Shown here: positions 7,030 to 15,909 of the stretch, piece by piece
Numbering within the stretch: position 1 is the first letter of the stretch
Layout: each line of letters starts with the position of its first letter
Assembly (NCBI GenBank): GCA_902782125.1
Contig: CACZMA010000003.1
Coordinates: forward strand, 151,429 to 190,279
Length of the DNA stretch: 38,851 nt
Direction: 5' to 3'
Source: Oscillospiraceae bacterium
GTDB taxonomy: Bacteria; Bacillota; Clostridia; Saccharofermentanales; Saccharofermentanaceae
Notes under the pieces: model-generated
Told to the model about the DNA's origin: nothing
The model's input: the letters and a program-made list of their open reading frames with translations, nothing else
Database searches by the model: none
Translations under genes and position numbers: made by a program

Positions 7030-8880
7030 ATGTGCGGAATAGTCGGATATACCGGTAAGAAAAAGGCAGCCCCCATCCTTCTCGACGGACTCGAGAAGCT
7101 CGAATACAGAGGCTACGATTCAGCCGGTATCGCGGTAAGGGACGGCGATAAGGATGCCACTGTCGTAAAGGCAAAGGGCAGGCTCAAGGTCCTGTCTGAG
7201 AAGACTGATGCGGGCAAGGCCATCAAGGGCACATGCGGTATCGGTCACACCAGATGGGCGACTCACGGCGAGCCTTCCGAGAACAACGCTCATCCGCATA
7301 TCGTTGACGATTACAATGTCGTCGGCGTTCATAACGGCATCATCGAGAACTATCAGCAGCTCAGGGAGAAGATGATCCGCAAGGGTTACAAGTTCTATTC
7401 CGATACTGATACCGAAGTAGCTATCAAGACCATCGATTATTACTACAAGAAGTACACTCACGATCCGATTGAGGCTCTCGCCAAGACCATGGTCCGTGTA
7501 AGAGGTTCATATGCCCTCGCGGTAATGTTCAAGGATCATCCGGGCAAGATCTTCGTAGCACGTAAGGACTCCCCCATGATCGTCGGCATCGGCAATGATG
7601 AATCATTCGTCGCTTCAGACGTACCCGCTATCCTCAAGTACACCAGGAGCGTCTACTATATCGACGATCTCGAGATGGCATGCCTCGAAGCAGGCAAGGC
7701 CACATTCTATAACCTCGACGGTGATGTCGTCGAGAAGACACCGGTAGAGATCGACTGGGATGCATCTTCTGCAGAGAAGGAAGGCTTCGAGCACTTCATG
7801 ATGAAGGAGATCCACGAGCAGCCCAGGGCAGTCTCGGATACGATCAATTCTTTCGTTGCACCCGACGGCGAGAAGTATAAGATCGACTTCACTTCAGCAG
7901 GATTCACAGACGAAGAGATCAAGGCATTTACTCAGGTATATTTTGTCGCATGCGGTTCTGCTTACCATGTAGGCATGGCATCGCAGTATGTCATTGAAGA
8001 CCTCGCAGGCCTTCCCGTAAGATGCGAACTCGCATCCGAATTCCGCTACAGGAAAATGCCTATCGACAAGAACACACTGGTAGTAATAATCAGCCAGTCC
8101 GGCGAGACTGCAGACTCTCTTGCGGCTCTCAGGAAGTGCAAGGAGTTAGGCATCAAGACACTGGCTATCGTCAACGTCGTAGGTTCTTCCATCGCACGTG
8201 AGGCAGACCACGCGCTCTATACTCTTGCAGGTCCGGAGATCTCCGTTGCAACGACAAAAGCTTACAGCGCACAGCTCGCAGTCACATACGTTCTCGCGAT
8301 CGAGTTTGCTTCGGTAAGAGGCGCCATCGATGAAGAGAGGAAGCAGGAACTCTTATCAGAGCTCCTTACCATCCCCGATAAGATCAGGAAGATCCTTGAA
8401 GACAAGGAGCGTATCCAGTGGTTCGCGAGCAAGCTCGCAGCACAGAAGGATATCTTCTTTATCGGCCGCGGCATCGACTACGCTATTTGCATGGAAGGCT
8501 CTCTTAAGATGAAGGAGATATCCTACATCCACAGCGAAGCATATGCGGCAGGAGAACTCAAGCACGGCACGATAAGCCTCATCGAGGACGGCACGTTCGT
8601 CATCGGTTCTCTCACGCAGAGTGACCTCTACGAGAAGACTCTGTCCAACCTCGTCGAGACCAAGACGAGAGGCTCATATCTGATGGCTCTTACGAGCTTC
8701 GGCAACTACTCTATCGAAGATCAGGCAGACTTCGTCGTATATGTTCCGAAGATAGATGACCACTTCGCGGCATCCCTTGCCATCATCCCTCTGCAGCTCA
8801 TGGGTTACTATGTATCCTGCGCGAGAGGTCTCGATGTGGACAAGCCCAGGAACCTCGCCAAGAGCGTTACCGTAGAATAA
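7030..8880 (+). CDS. glmS: Glutamine-fructose-6-phosphate aminotransferase (isomerizing)
   Basis: The 616-residue enzyme makes glucosamine 6-phosphate from fructose 6-phosphate and glutamine, the first step toward UDP-GlcNAc for peptidoglycan and surface glycans. The N-terminus reads MCGIVGYTG, with Cys2 as the glutaminase nucleophile once the initiator Met is removed, then GHTRWATHGEPS and HNGIIENY typical of the class II amidotransferase domain. Two SIS sugar-isomerase domains follow, marked by SQSGETADS, and the C-terminus DKPRNLAKSVTVE is the conserved tail that closes the active site. Length matches the family. It has its own strong promoter and is followed by a repeat region and a bidirectional terminator, so it is probably monocistronic. 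In many Bacillota glmS is controlled by a ribozyme; none fits in the short leader here. Confidence 0.97.
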   Translation: MCGIVGYTGKKKAAPILLDGLEKLEYRGYDSAGIAVRDGDKDATVVKAKGRLKVLSEKTDAGKAIKGTCGIGHTRWATHGEPSENNAHPHIVDDYNVVGVHNGIIENYQQLREKMIRKGYKFYSDTDTEVAIKTIDYYYKKYTHDPIEALAKTMVRVRGSYALAVMFKDHPGKIFVARKDSPMIVGIGNDESFVASDVPAILKYTRSVYYIDDLEMACLEAGKATFYNLDGDVVEKTPVEIDWDASSAEKEGFEHFMMKEIHEQPRAVSDTINSFVAPDGEKYKIDFTSAGFTDEEIKAFTQVYFVACGSAYHVGMASQYVIEDLAGLPVRCELASEFRYRKMPIDKNTLVVIISQSGETADSLAALRKCKELGIKTLAIVNVVGSSIAREADHALYTLAGPEISVATTKAYSAQLAVTYVLAIEFASVRGAIDEERKQELLSELLTIPDKIRKILEDKERIQWFASKLAAQKDIFFIGRGIDYAICMEGSLKMKEISYIHSEAYAAGELKHGTISLIEDGTFVIGSLTQSDLYEKTLSNLVETKTRGSYLMALTSFGNYSIEDQADFVVYVPKIDDHFAASLAIIPLQLMGYYVSCARGLDVDKPRNLAKSVTVE

Positions 8881-8888
8881 GAGAGATA

Positions 8889-8962
8889 TTACTTGCTCGC
8901 TTAGGTCCTCCGCACTCGCTCGGTGTTACCTGCTCGCTTAGGTCCTCCGCGCTTCGCTTGTG
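8889..8962. repeat. Two tandem copies of a 37-base unit
   Basis: Starting at TTAC (8889 and 8926), two adjacent 37-base units share an exact 20-base core (8894-8913 and 8931-8950) containing TGCTCGCTTAGG then TCCTCCGC. The following 12 bases are similar but not identical. A further CTTCGCTCGGTA at about 8984 resembles the unit's end. The block lies between glmS and its terminator and encodes nothing obvious. Confidence 0.7.
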
Positions 8963-9004
8963 CGGAAAACGCTCGCAGGCAATACTTCGCTCGGTAATGA
9001 AACA

Positions 9005-9040
9005 TGAAAAAAGCCCTGCAGCGATGCAGGGCGCTTTTCT
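9005..9040. terminator. Bidirectional terminator between glmS and the cysteine-protein gene
   Basis: A perfect 8-base stem, GCCCTGCA (9013-9020) and TGCAGGGC (9025-9032), closes on a GCGA tetraloop. A run of A precedes it and CTTTTCT follows it, so it can stop glmS transcripts rightward and the STAS/cysteine-protein transcript leftward. Confidence 0.85.
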
Positions 9041-9049
9041 TGGCCGGTA

Positions 9050-9280
9050 TTATTCCATCCGGCTGCAGCCCGACTTGGACGGGCCGTCATCGCCGGATTC
9101 ATAGTGTGCCTTGAATTCCATGTTGATATCCCTGATCTCCTTCTTGCCGTCGATGTAATCCTGATACATCTCGACAAGACCGGACATACAGCCGTCGCAT
9201 GAGCCGTCTATGTAGCCAATCGACTCGGCCACGATCTTCTCACGCTCTTCTCTGGTAGTGTCCTTGATCAGTATGCTCAT
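9050..9280 (-). CDS. Small cysteine-containing protein of unknown function
   Basis: The 76-residue soluble protein has a CxxC pair (Cys28 and Cys31, in GSCDGCMSG) and a third cysteine near the end (Cys72), surrounded by acidic residues and glycine. This arrangement could bind a metal or take part in a thiol redox reaction, but that is an inference. I believe similar short proteins occur in other Clostridia, without a known function. The ATG is four bases after the stop of the STAS gene, with no strong Shine-Dalgarno of its own, so translation is probably coupled to it. The gene ends just before the bidirectional terminator. Confidence 0.7.
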   Translation of the reverse strand: MSILIKDTTREEREKIVAESIGYIDGSCDGCMSGLVEMYQDYIDGKKEIRDINMEFKAHYESGDDGPSKSGCSRME

Positions 9281-9284
9281 AAGA

Positions 9285-9584
9285 TCACACTACTGTAAGG
9301 ATATCGGAGAAGCCGGTGACATCGAAGATCTCTTTTACGGCATCAGATACGCCGGTGACCTTCATCTCACCTTGCTGGTTCATTGTCTTCTGTGCATTAA
9401 GAAGTACCCTGAGGCCTGCCGATGACAGATACTCGAGACCGTTAAAATCAAAAACCAATTCCTTTATCCCGTCGAGGTTCTTGCCGAGTTCCGACTCAAG
9501 CTCAGGAGAAGTAGTCGTATCGAGACGTCCTTCAAGCTTAACTGTCAGTTTCTCACCCTCAGACTTTACATTGATATTAAGCAT
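9285..9584 (-). CDS. STAS-domain protein, anti-sigma factor antagonist-like
   Basis: This 99-residue protein is a stand-alone STAS domain of the SpoIIAA/RsbV type. The sequence LVFDFNGLEYLSSAGLRVLL holds the conserved phosphorylatable serine region (SSAG) at the start of the second helix. Such proteins bind an anti-sigma kinase when unphosphorylated and so release a sigma factor. No SpoIIAB/RsbW-type kinase or sigma gene is in the window, so it is not the canonical spoIIA operon. An AAGGAGG site (9594-9600) supports the ATG at 9584. It is followed by, and probably co-transcribed with, the small cysteine protein. The partner switch it works in is unknown. Confidence 0.88.
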   Translation of the reverse strand: MLNINVKSEGEKLTVKLEGRLDTTTSPELESELGKNLDGIKELVFDFNGLEYLSSAGLRVLLNAQKTMNQQGEMKVTGVSDAVKEIFDVTGFSDILTVV

Positions 9585-9684
9585 TGAGCATTACCTCCTT
9601 CGTAAGATGACCCATATCTTAATCCAAATTCCGCAGAATGAACTATTGTCATATTTATTGAATTAGACCCCTGCGGCGACCCAA

Positions 9685-9712
9685 ATTCTATTCAAATGTA
9701 GTATTCTGTCAA
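9685..9712 (-). promoter_or_regulatory. Promoter of the STAS gene
   Basis: On the minus strand TTGACA (9707-9712), a 16-base spacer and TAGAAT (9685-9690) lie about 100 bases before the STAS ATG, leaving a leader of roughly 95 bases in which I recognise no known RNA element. Confidence 0.55.
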
Positions 9713-9719
9713 ATATCTT

Positions 9720-10328
9720 TTACTTGCGTTTCTTAGGCTCGTATTCGAAGGTATATTTCTCGAAAGCGTTGATAATCTTGGTGTCTCCGTGCTCCTGTAC
9801 CCTCTTGACCTTCCTGCCGTAGTTCATGTGGACATGCCCGTGGATCATGTAATCCGGCTTGAACTTTTCCAGTACTATGTTGAAGCATTCGAAGCCCCTG
9901 TGCGGCAGATCGTCCATATCTCCGAGCCCTCTTGCCGGCGCATGAGTAACGAATATATCCACGCCTTTGGCGATCAGTCTCGGCGAAGCCTTAAGAAGTC
10001 TTCCGCGCATCTCTCCTTCGGTATACTGGAAGTCGGCATACTTCTTATACTTCATCGAGCCTCCCAGCCCGAAGATCCTGACCCCCTCATGCACATAGAC
10101 CTTATCGTCTATGCAGATGCATCCTTCGGGCGGATCCTTGATATATTTGGTATCGTGGTTGCCTGTGACATACAGGAGCGGACACTTGGCGAAAGTAACG
10201 AGGAATGACAGATATTCCGACGGCAGATCACCCGCTGATATTATCAGGTCGATATCATCGAGCCTTCCCTTCTTGTAGAAGTCCCAAAGATACTTGCTGG
10301 GTTCGTCTGCTATCGCCAGTATCTTCAT
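9720..10328 (-). CDS. Calcineurin-like metallophosphoesterase
   Basis: The 202-residue protein has the metal-binding blocks of the calcineurin-like phosphoesterase superfamily: IADEPS at the N-terminus, SAGD, GNHD, THAP and HGHVH. The first block is usually D-x-H; here it is DEP, so the histidine is missing and one metal site may be altered. Relatives hydrolyse phosphodiesters, including cyclic nucleotides and nucleotide polyphosphates; the substrate here is unknown. There is no signal peptide. The ATG overlaps the stop of the ParB-BMP fusion gene by four bases, so the two are translated together and probably act in the same process. Length is normal for a single-domain member. Confidence 0.88.
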   Translation of the reverse strand: MKILAIADEPSKYLWDFYKKGRLDDIDLIISAGDLPSEYLSFLVTFAKCPLLYVTGNHDTKYIKDPPEGCICIDDKVYVHEGVRIFGLGGSMKYKKYADFQYTEGEMRGRLLKASPRLIAKGVDIFVTHAPARGLGDMDDLPHRGFECFNIVLEKFKPDYMIHGHVHMNYGRKVKRVQEHGDTKIINAFEKYTFEYEPKKRK

Positions 10329-12337
10329 TCGCCGGGTTCTTCCTTCTCTTCGGTCTCAGCTGCCTCAGTAACGGCATCGGGTATCTGCGTGTGCGCTCCG
10401 AACTCCGACTGTGCCTTGAGTATAACGCGTCCTGCTTCATCGAGTTCCGAGACATCCGGTATCGTGCCGACGATGTTGGATACGAGCTGATTCATCTTGA
10501 TGAGTTCCGACGGCGACGGAGCCTCTCCTTCCGTTCCGAACAGAGTGCCGTCCTGCATCGTCAGAACGCCTTCGAACGGGTGGAACGACTCGGTAAATAT
10601 CTGCCTCTTCATGGCACTTACCAGGCGTGATACGCCGGAAGGAAGATTGCTTACGGTAACGAGGTCCAATATGCCGCTCGAGATGCCCCACCAGTAGTTG
10701 ACTGCGGAATTCTTCGATGCGCCTGCTGCCGTCTCCCAGTTGCCCTGCAGGTAGTCCCTGATGATCCTCTCGTAGAACTTGCCCCAGTGCCATACGGGTG
10801 ATGCGAGCGTAATGTCGTCGCCGTTTGTAAGCTGGTGCAGTCCGTAACGGTAATTCGGATCTCCGAGACGGATGATGTCATAGCCGGAGACGACCTGGAT
10901 ATCTTTCTCGCGGACCATATCTTCCAGGGGCTGGCCGTTCTCCAAGCCCTTCCAGTTAAGGTATATCTCTGCGCGCGGGTTGGTCATGGTAGCACCGATC
11001 GCGAAAGCATTGATGTTCGCCAGCGAACCGTAGCTCGGGTAGTTTGCCGCATACGCTATCCTGTTGTTGTCCGCGATCGCACCCGCGATGAGCCCGGAGA
11101 GGAACTTGGCCTCATACATACGGCCGTAATACGTTCTCAGGGACATATACGGATATCCGACAGAGCAGTTAAGTATACGGACCTCGGGGTGCTTCACCGT
11201 CGCACGAAGGCTCTCCGGCAGATGCGCGGGGCTTGTGGTAAACACGATATGCGGCCTTGTGGCAATGACCTTCTCGAGAAGGTTCTCGAGGTCCTCGGGA
11301 CGGTCTTCCAGGACGTATGTCACCGTATGTATCCTGCTCCCGAAAGCCTTCTCCAGAGCGATCCTTCCGAGCTCATGCGCGTAAGACCATCCGGAATGCT
11401 CTATCCCTCTGTCGTATATGAATGCGACCTCGAGCGTGGAGCTGTTTGTAAGGCTCATGAACTTTGAGAACAGCGTCGCGATGGAGTTGTTCTCTTCAGG
11501 CTGGAGCGCGACAGATTCGTCGACTGCTTCCGTGCCTGCGATCTGTGAGAACTCGACCTTGATCTTGTCGACGTCGACCTTCATCTCGGTATCTAATTTC
11601 TTCTGTATCTCCTCGTATGAATAGAGCGACAGATAGAACAGGAAGGCATCGCCCGCCGTTATCGATATCTGATCGTTGGTGTTCTTGTTGAACAGTCTCT
11701 CGAAGCGGAAGAATGCGGATGAGAATTCCATCCTGTCGTCATCGGTCCACTTCTCGCCCTTGGTCTTGCCCACTGCCTCGGTAAGCCTGTCGAAGCTTCC
11801 GAGCTTGGTGAAGTATATGTAATTGATCTTGCTGTCGTTATAGAAGTCCAGGAACTCGTAGTAGAGCTTGGTGTCGTTCGTATCGTCCGGATAAGGCAGG
11901 ACTCTGATGACGTTGCCGTCTATCGAATCGCCTCCGAAATACTTCAGCACGCTTACACGCTTGTTGCCTTCGAGGACATAGAATTTGTTCAGGTACTCAT
12001 AAGCGACGATCGGATCTCCGATACCTTGATCGAGATGGTAATTAACGACGCTTCTCCACTTGCATGCGAACTCGGAATCTCTGTCCATGAGAGGCATGAA
12101 GTTATCGGCAAAGCCCGACTGACGGCCATCCGTCTTCGTTCCTACGATCCTGTCGAGCGGGATCTTGACCATGCCGAGCCTTACTTCCTGCTTGACGTTA
12201 ACATGCTCCAATATACTGTCCAGAGAGGGCAGATAAGGGCTGCGGCCTTCTGAGACCGCCTTGTTGTAGGCTTTACGGCCGCGCTTGAGCGCGTCCTCGT
12301 ATTCCTGTATTCTCGGGTTTGTAAGTTCGTCTGTCAT
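10325..12337 (-). CDS. ParB-like domain fused to a BMP-type ligand-binding domain, cytosolic
   Basis: The 670-residue protein has no signal peptide or lipobox. Around residues 50-150 it resembles the ParB/sulfiredoxin-like fold, including YVLEGNKRVSVLKYFGG (the E-G-N/H-x-R motif that binds nucleotide in that fold). Residues about 160-290 form a helical linker. From about 302 to 640 it resembles the basic membrane protein (BMP/PnrA) family of nucleoside-binding proteins: VAFIYDRGIEHSGWSYAHELG, then GLIAGAIADNNRIAYAANYP and the closing region with HWGKFYERIIRDYLQG. BMP proteins normally sit outside the cell and feed ABC transporters. A soluble version joined to a ParB-like domain suggests an intracellular sensor or enzyme for nucleosides or a similar ligand. 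It overlaps the metallophosphoesterase gene by four bases. No transporter genes are adjacent. Domain calls are by motif; the function is unknown. Confidence 0.78.
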   Translation of the reverse strand: MTDELTNPRIQEYEDALKRGRKAYNKAVSEGRSPYLPSLDSILEHVNVKQEVRLGMVKIPLDRIVGTKTDGRQSGFADNFMPLMDRDSEFACKWRSVVNYHLDQGIGDPIVAYEYLNKFYVLEGNKRVSVLKYFGGDSIDGNVIRVLPYPDDTNDTKLYYEFLDFYNDSKINYIYFTKLGSFDRLTEAVGKTKGEKWTDDDRMEFSSAFFRFERLFNKNTNDQISITAGDAFLFYLSLYSYEEIQKKLDTEMKVDVDKIKVEFSQIAGTEAVDESVALQPEENNSIATLFSKFMSLTNSSTLEVAFIYDRGIEHSGWSYAHELGRIALEKAFGSRIHTVTYVLEDRPEDLENLLEKVIATRPHIVFTTSPAHLPESLRATVKHPEVRILNCSVGYPYMSLRTYYGRMYEAKFLSGLIAGAIADNNRIAYAANYPSYGSLANINAFAIGATMTNPRAEIYLNWKGLENGQPLEDMVREKDIQVVSGYDIIRLGDPNYRYGLHQLTNGDDITLASPVWHWGKFYERIIRDYLQGNWETAAGASKNSAVNYWWGISSGILDLVTVSNLPSGVSRLVSAMKRQIFTESFHPFEGVLTMQDGTLFGTEGEAPSPSELIKMNQLVSNIVGTIPDVSELDEAGRVILKAQSEFGAHTQIPDAVTEAAETEEKEEPGE

Positions 12338-12427
12338 GCCTTAAATATACAATGAGCCGATGATTTATTCGTGCCTAATTTTGTGGCAAAACAATGCGCT
12401 TTTTGGTGCGGGTTGCAATAAAAAGGC

Positions 12428-14767
12428 TTAAGCTACGCCTGCTGCAGTAAGTATGAGCTTTACGATCAGGGCCACTATCCATGCGAGTACGCACTGCCAG
12501 AGCACAACGCCCACTGCCCACTTCGCACCGAGTTCACGCTTGATCGATGCGACCGCTGCAACGCATGGTGCATATAGAAGGCTGAACACCAGCATTGTGA
12601 ATGCACCTGCCGTGGTAAGGGCGCCGGCAAGACCTGTCTCACCGAAGAGTACCTGCAGAGTCGATACGACGCTCTCCTTTGCCATGAAGCCGGAGATGAG
12701 CGCCGTGACAAAACGCCAGTCGCCGAGACCCAGGGGTCTGAACAGCGGAACGAGAAGTCCTGCTATCAGAGCCATAATGCTGTCGCCGGAATCTTCTACC
12801 AGATTGAAGGTCGGATCAAAGCTCTGCATGAACCATACCACGATGGTCGCGATGAGGATTACGGAGAACGCCTTCTGCAGGAAGTCCTTCGCCTTCTCCC
12901 ACATGAGCTGCAGAGTGGATCTCAGGCTCGGCAGCCTGTAGTTGGGAAGTTCCATTACGAACGGAGCAGCCTCGCCCTTGAAGAGCACCTTCTTATAGAC
13001 AAACGCTATCAGTATTCCTACTAATATGCTGAACACATAAAGTCCCGTCATGATGAGACCGCCGTGGCCCGGGAAGAAAGCATTTACGAAAAATGCATAT
13101 ATCGGAAGCTTCGCTGTGCAGCTCATGAAGGGCGTAAGGATTATCGTCATCTTACGGTCTCTGTCAGAAGGCAGTGTCCTCGTCGACATGACCGCAGGTA
13201 CGGTGCATCCGAATCCGATGAGGAGCGGTACGATCGATCTTCCGGACAGGCCTATCTTACGCAGGATCTTATCCATGAAGAACGCGATGCGCGCGATGTA
13301 CCCGGAATCTTCCAGAAGCGACAGGAAGAAGAACATCGTGACCACTATCGGCATGAAGCTTAAGACCGATCCTACGCCTGAGAAGATACCGTCTATTATG
13401 AGGCCGTGGATGATGGGATTTACTCCCGCATTACTCATCCATGCGTCGATAATGCCGCTCAGGTTCGTTATGCCGAGATCGAGAAGATCCTGGAAGAATG
13501 CTCCTATGACATTGAACGTCAGGAAGAATACGACAGCCATGACTGCGATGAAGATCGGGATGGCAGTGAACCTGCCGGTCAGGATCTTATCTATGTTCTG
13601 GCTTCTTATGTGCTCTTTGCTCTCCTTGGGCTTGGTCACGCACTTGCCGGTAAGCTGCATGATGTAGGCAAATCTCATGTCTGCTACAGCCGCAGCGGGA
13701 TCGAGTCCGGACTCTGTCTCCGTCTTCACCCTGATGTGCTCTAACAGGTCCTTCTCGTTGTCATCAAGACCTATCTTGGTAAGGATCAGTTCGTCGCCTT
13801 CGAGAGCCTTGCATGCGGCAAACCTTAAGGGCAGACCGGCGTTCTTGGCCTTCTCTTCGATCAAGTGCTCGACTGCGTGGATGGAACTGTGTACCGCGCT
13901 GTCGGGTGAACACAGGTCCTGCTCTACCGGCTTCTCGCAGTATTTCGCGATATGGAGAGCGTGCGAGATGAGCTCTGCTATGCCCTGGTTCTTGGCGGCA
14001 CTTATGGGTACTACCGGAACGCCCAGGATCTGCTCCATCATGTTGATGTCGACAGAACCGCCGTTGCCTGTAAGTTCGTCCATCATGTTGAGTGCGACGA
14101 CCACGGGGCGCTCCGTCTCGAGCAGCTGCATCGTAAGGTAGAGGTTACGTTCTATGTTGGTGGAATCGACGATGTTGATGATCGCATCGGGCTTCTCGTC
14201 GAGGACAAAATCTCTCGAGACGATCTCTTCGCTCGAGTAAGGCGACATCGAATATATGCCCGGCAGATCCGTTATGACCGTGTTTGGATGACCTATTATC
14301 GCGCCGTCCTTGCGGTCGACGGTAACTCCCGGGAAATTGCCCACATGCTGGTTGGATCCGGTAAGGCGGTTGAACAGGGTGGTCTTGCCGCTGTTCTGAT
14401 TGCCTACCAGCGCGAAAGACAGCACATGGTCATCCGGCAGCGGGTTCTCGTGCTTCTTGTCGTGGTGGATTCCGGGCTCACCGAGATTAGGATGCGCGGT
14501 CTTGTGCCTGCGCTTCTCTTCGCCCTCTTCCTCGTGGATATCGTCCGTGCGCGTGATCTCTATCTGAGCGGCATCATCAAGCCTCAGCGACAGTTCATAG
14601 CCGTGGATCCTGACCTCCATCGGGTCGCCCATCGGCGCGAATCTTACGACCTTGACCTCGGCCCCGGGAATGAGACCCATATCAAGGAAATGCTGTCTTA
14701 AGGCGCCGGCACCGCCGATCTTAACGATCCTGGCGGACTCACCGGTCTTGAGTTCGTCTAACGTCAT
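12428..14767 (-). CDS. feoB: FeoA-FeoB fused ferrous iron transporter
   Basis: The 779-residue protein starts with a FeoA/SH3-like domain (residues 1 to about 74), followed by a charged, histidine-containing linker (about 75-115). The FeoB G-domain has GNQNSGKT (122-129, G1), VGNFPGVTVD, DLPG (167-170, G3) and NMMD (G4). The membrane part follows with FIAVMAVVFFLTFNVIG, two Gate-like regions and SGRSIVPLLIGFGC. It imports Fe2+ across the cytoplasmic membrane under anaerobic conditions. FeoA and FeoB are usually separate; fusions are known in some anaerobes. No FeoC is seen. The ATG at 14767 heads a single gene, with a TATAAT box on the minus strand (14807-14812) and an ATTGATCAAT palindrome (14793-14802) between that box and the start, a candidate iron-responsive operator. 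Confidence 0.95.
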   Translation of the reverse strand: MTLDELKTGESARIVKIGGAGALRQHFLDMGLIPGAEVKVVRFAPMGDPMEVRIHGYELSLRLDDAAQIEITRTDDIHEEEGEEKRRHKTAHPNLGEPGIHHDKKHENPLPDDHVLSFALVGNQNSGKTTLFNRLTGSNQHVGNFPGVTVDRKDGAIIGHPNTVITDLPGIYSMSPYSSEEIVSRDFVLDEKPDAIINIVDSTNIERNLYLTMQLLETERPVVVALNMMDELTGNGGSVDINMMEQILGVPVVPISAAKNQGIAELISHALHIAKYCEKPVEQDLCSPDSAVHSSIHAVEHLIEEKAKNAGLPLRFAACKALEGDELILTKIGLDDNEKDLLEHIRVKTETESGLDPAAAVADMRFAYIMQLTGKCVTKPKESKEHIRSQNIDKILTGRFTAIPIFIAVMAVVFFLTFNVIGAFFQDLLDLGITNLSGIIDAWMSNAGVNPIIHGLIIDGIFSGVGSVLSFMPIVVTMFFFLSLLEDSGYIARIAFFMDKILRKIGLSGRSIVPLLIGFGCTVPAVMSTRTLPSDRDRKMTIILTPFMSCTAKLPIYAFFVNAFFPGHGGLIMTGLYVFSILVGILIAFVYKKVLFKGEAAPFVMELPNYRLPSLRSTLQLMWEKAKDFLQKAFSVILIATIVVWFMQSFDPTFNLVEDSGDSIMALIAGLLVPLFRPLGLGDWRFVTALISGFMAKESVVSTLQVLFGETGLAGALTTAGAFTMLVFSLLYAPCVAAVASIKRELGAKWAVGVVLWQCVLAWIVALIVKLILTAAGVA

Positions 14768-14792
14768 CTTAGTTGCTACCGCTTCTTGTTGA

Positions 14793-14812
14793 ATTGATCA
14801 ATCAGGATTATA
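14793..14812 (-). promoter_or_regulatory. feoAB -10 box with adjacent palindrome
   Basis: TATAAT on the minus strand (14807-14812) has only a weak -35 partner. Just downstream lies the 10-base perfect palindrome ATTGATCAAT (14793-14802), well placed to block transcription. Link to an iron regulator is a guess. Confidence 0.45.
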
Positions 14813-14880
14813 ACACGGATAGCACCTGACGGTTAGTCTTGTCTACCTGAAATTTACCGACTCTTAACGGCCTTGTTTTG

Positions 14881-15909
14881 TTATCTCTGCACTCTTCCGG
14901 AGCCGTCGCCTTCTGCGAGCTTCATTACCTCATCGATCGTGACCCTGTTGAAGTCGCCATCGATCGTATGCTTGAGGCAGCTTGCAGCGACCGCGAATTC
15001 GAGCGCTTCCCTATCGCTTCCGAGCTTATTGAGGCCGTAGATCAGACCACCCGAGAAAGAATCTCCGCCGCCTACCCGGTCCACGATGTCGTACATCTCG
15101 TACTTGCGGCTTAAGATGAACTCCTCGCCGTTATTGAGCGCCGCCGCCCAGAAGTTGATATCTGCGCTCTTGCTCTCTCTTAAGGTGATGGCAACTTTCC
15201 TGACATTCGGGTACTCGGCAAGGAGGCTGTCGCTGAGCTTCTTGTAATCTTCCGCTTCGAGCTTTCCGCCTTCGACGTTGCTCTCACACTTCAGTCCCAG
15301 AGACTTCTGGCAGTCTTCTTCATTGGCGATGATGACATCCGCATAGGTCGTCAGCTCGCGCATTACATCCTGCGCAGCCACTCCGTACTTCCAGAGGTTC
15401 TTCCTGTAGTTTAAGTCTATCGATACCGTGACACCGCGCTTCTTTGCCTCGGACACCGCGTGCAGGGAAGCGTCGCACGTCTCCTGCGATACAGCCGGCG
15501 TGATGCCCGATATATGAAGCCACGTCACATCGCGGTAGATCTCATCCCAGTCGTATCCGTCCGGCGCGAACATCGCGAAAGCGGAATACGCCCTGTCGTA
15601 GATGACCTTGCTCGGGCGCTGGTTGGCACCCGTCTCAAGGTAGTAGATTCCCATGCGGCCTGCCGTTCTTATTATCTTGTCCGTTCCGACGTTGAACCTT
15701 CGAAGTTCCGCCACCGCCGCATCGCCTATCGCGTTATCCGGGATGACCGACAGGAACTCGGCGTCGAGGCCATAGTTTGCCAGGGATACAGCCACATTCG
15801 CCTCTCCGCCTCCGAACGTCGCTTCGAGCGAAGGCGACTGCAGGAAGCGCTCCCTTCCGGGGCTCTTCAGCCTTAACATCAGTTCTCCGAAAGTAAGTAT
15901 CCTGCTCAT
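14881..15909 (-). CDS. kdgK: 2-Dehydro-3-deoxygluconokinase (KDG kinase)
   Basis: The 342-residue PfkB-family sugar kinase phosphorylates 2-keto-3-deoxygluconate to KDPG. The N-terminus reads FGELMLRL and GGGEANVA, both typical of KDG kinases, and the C-terminal signature [15 protein letters not shown] holds the catalytic aspartate and the anion hole. ATP supplies the phosphate. Its ATG overlaps the stop of kdgA by four bases (ATGA), so the pair forms a coupled operon. It carries out the step after UxuA in glucuronate breakdown; uxaC is divergent and uxuA-uxuB lie 12 kb away in the same locus. Function is clear from family and context. Confidence 0.94.
   Translation of the reverse strand: MSRILTFGELMLRLKSPGRERFLQSPSLEATFGGGEANVAVSLANYGLDAEFLSVIPDNAIGDAAVAELRRFNVGTDKIIRTAGRMGIYYLETGANQRPSKVIYDRAYSAFAMFAPDGYDWDEIYRDVTWLHISGITPAVSQETCDASLHAVSEAKKRGVTVSIDLNYRKNLWKYGVAAQDVMRELTTYADVIIANEEDCQKSLGLKCESNVEGGKLEAEDYKKLSDSLLAEYPNVRKVAITLRESKSADINFWAAALNNGEEFILSRKYEMYDIVDRVGGGDSFSGGLIYGLNKLGSDREALEFAVAASCLKHTIDGDFNRVTIDEVMKLAEGDGSGRVQR

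Noticed and set aside
8889..8962. CRISPR array
   Set aside because: Only two adjacent near-identical units are present, without distinct spacers, and no cas genes are nearby.
12410..12440. Terminator after feoAB
   Set aside because: GGC-N9-GCC followed by TTTTT on the minus strand gives only a three-pair stem, too weak to claim.
13050..13667. 205-codon frame opposite feoB with hydrophobic stretches
   Set aside because: Hydrophobicity mirrors the FeoB helices on the other strand; no start signal is present.
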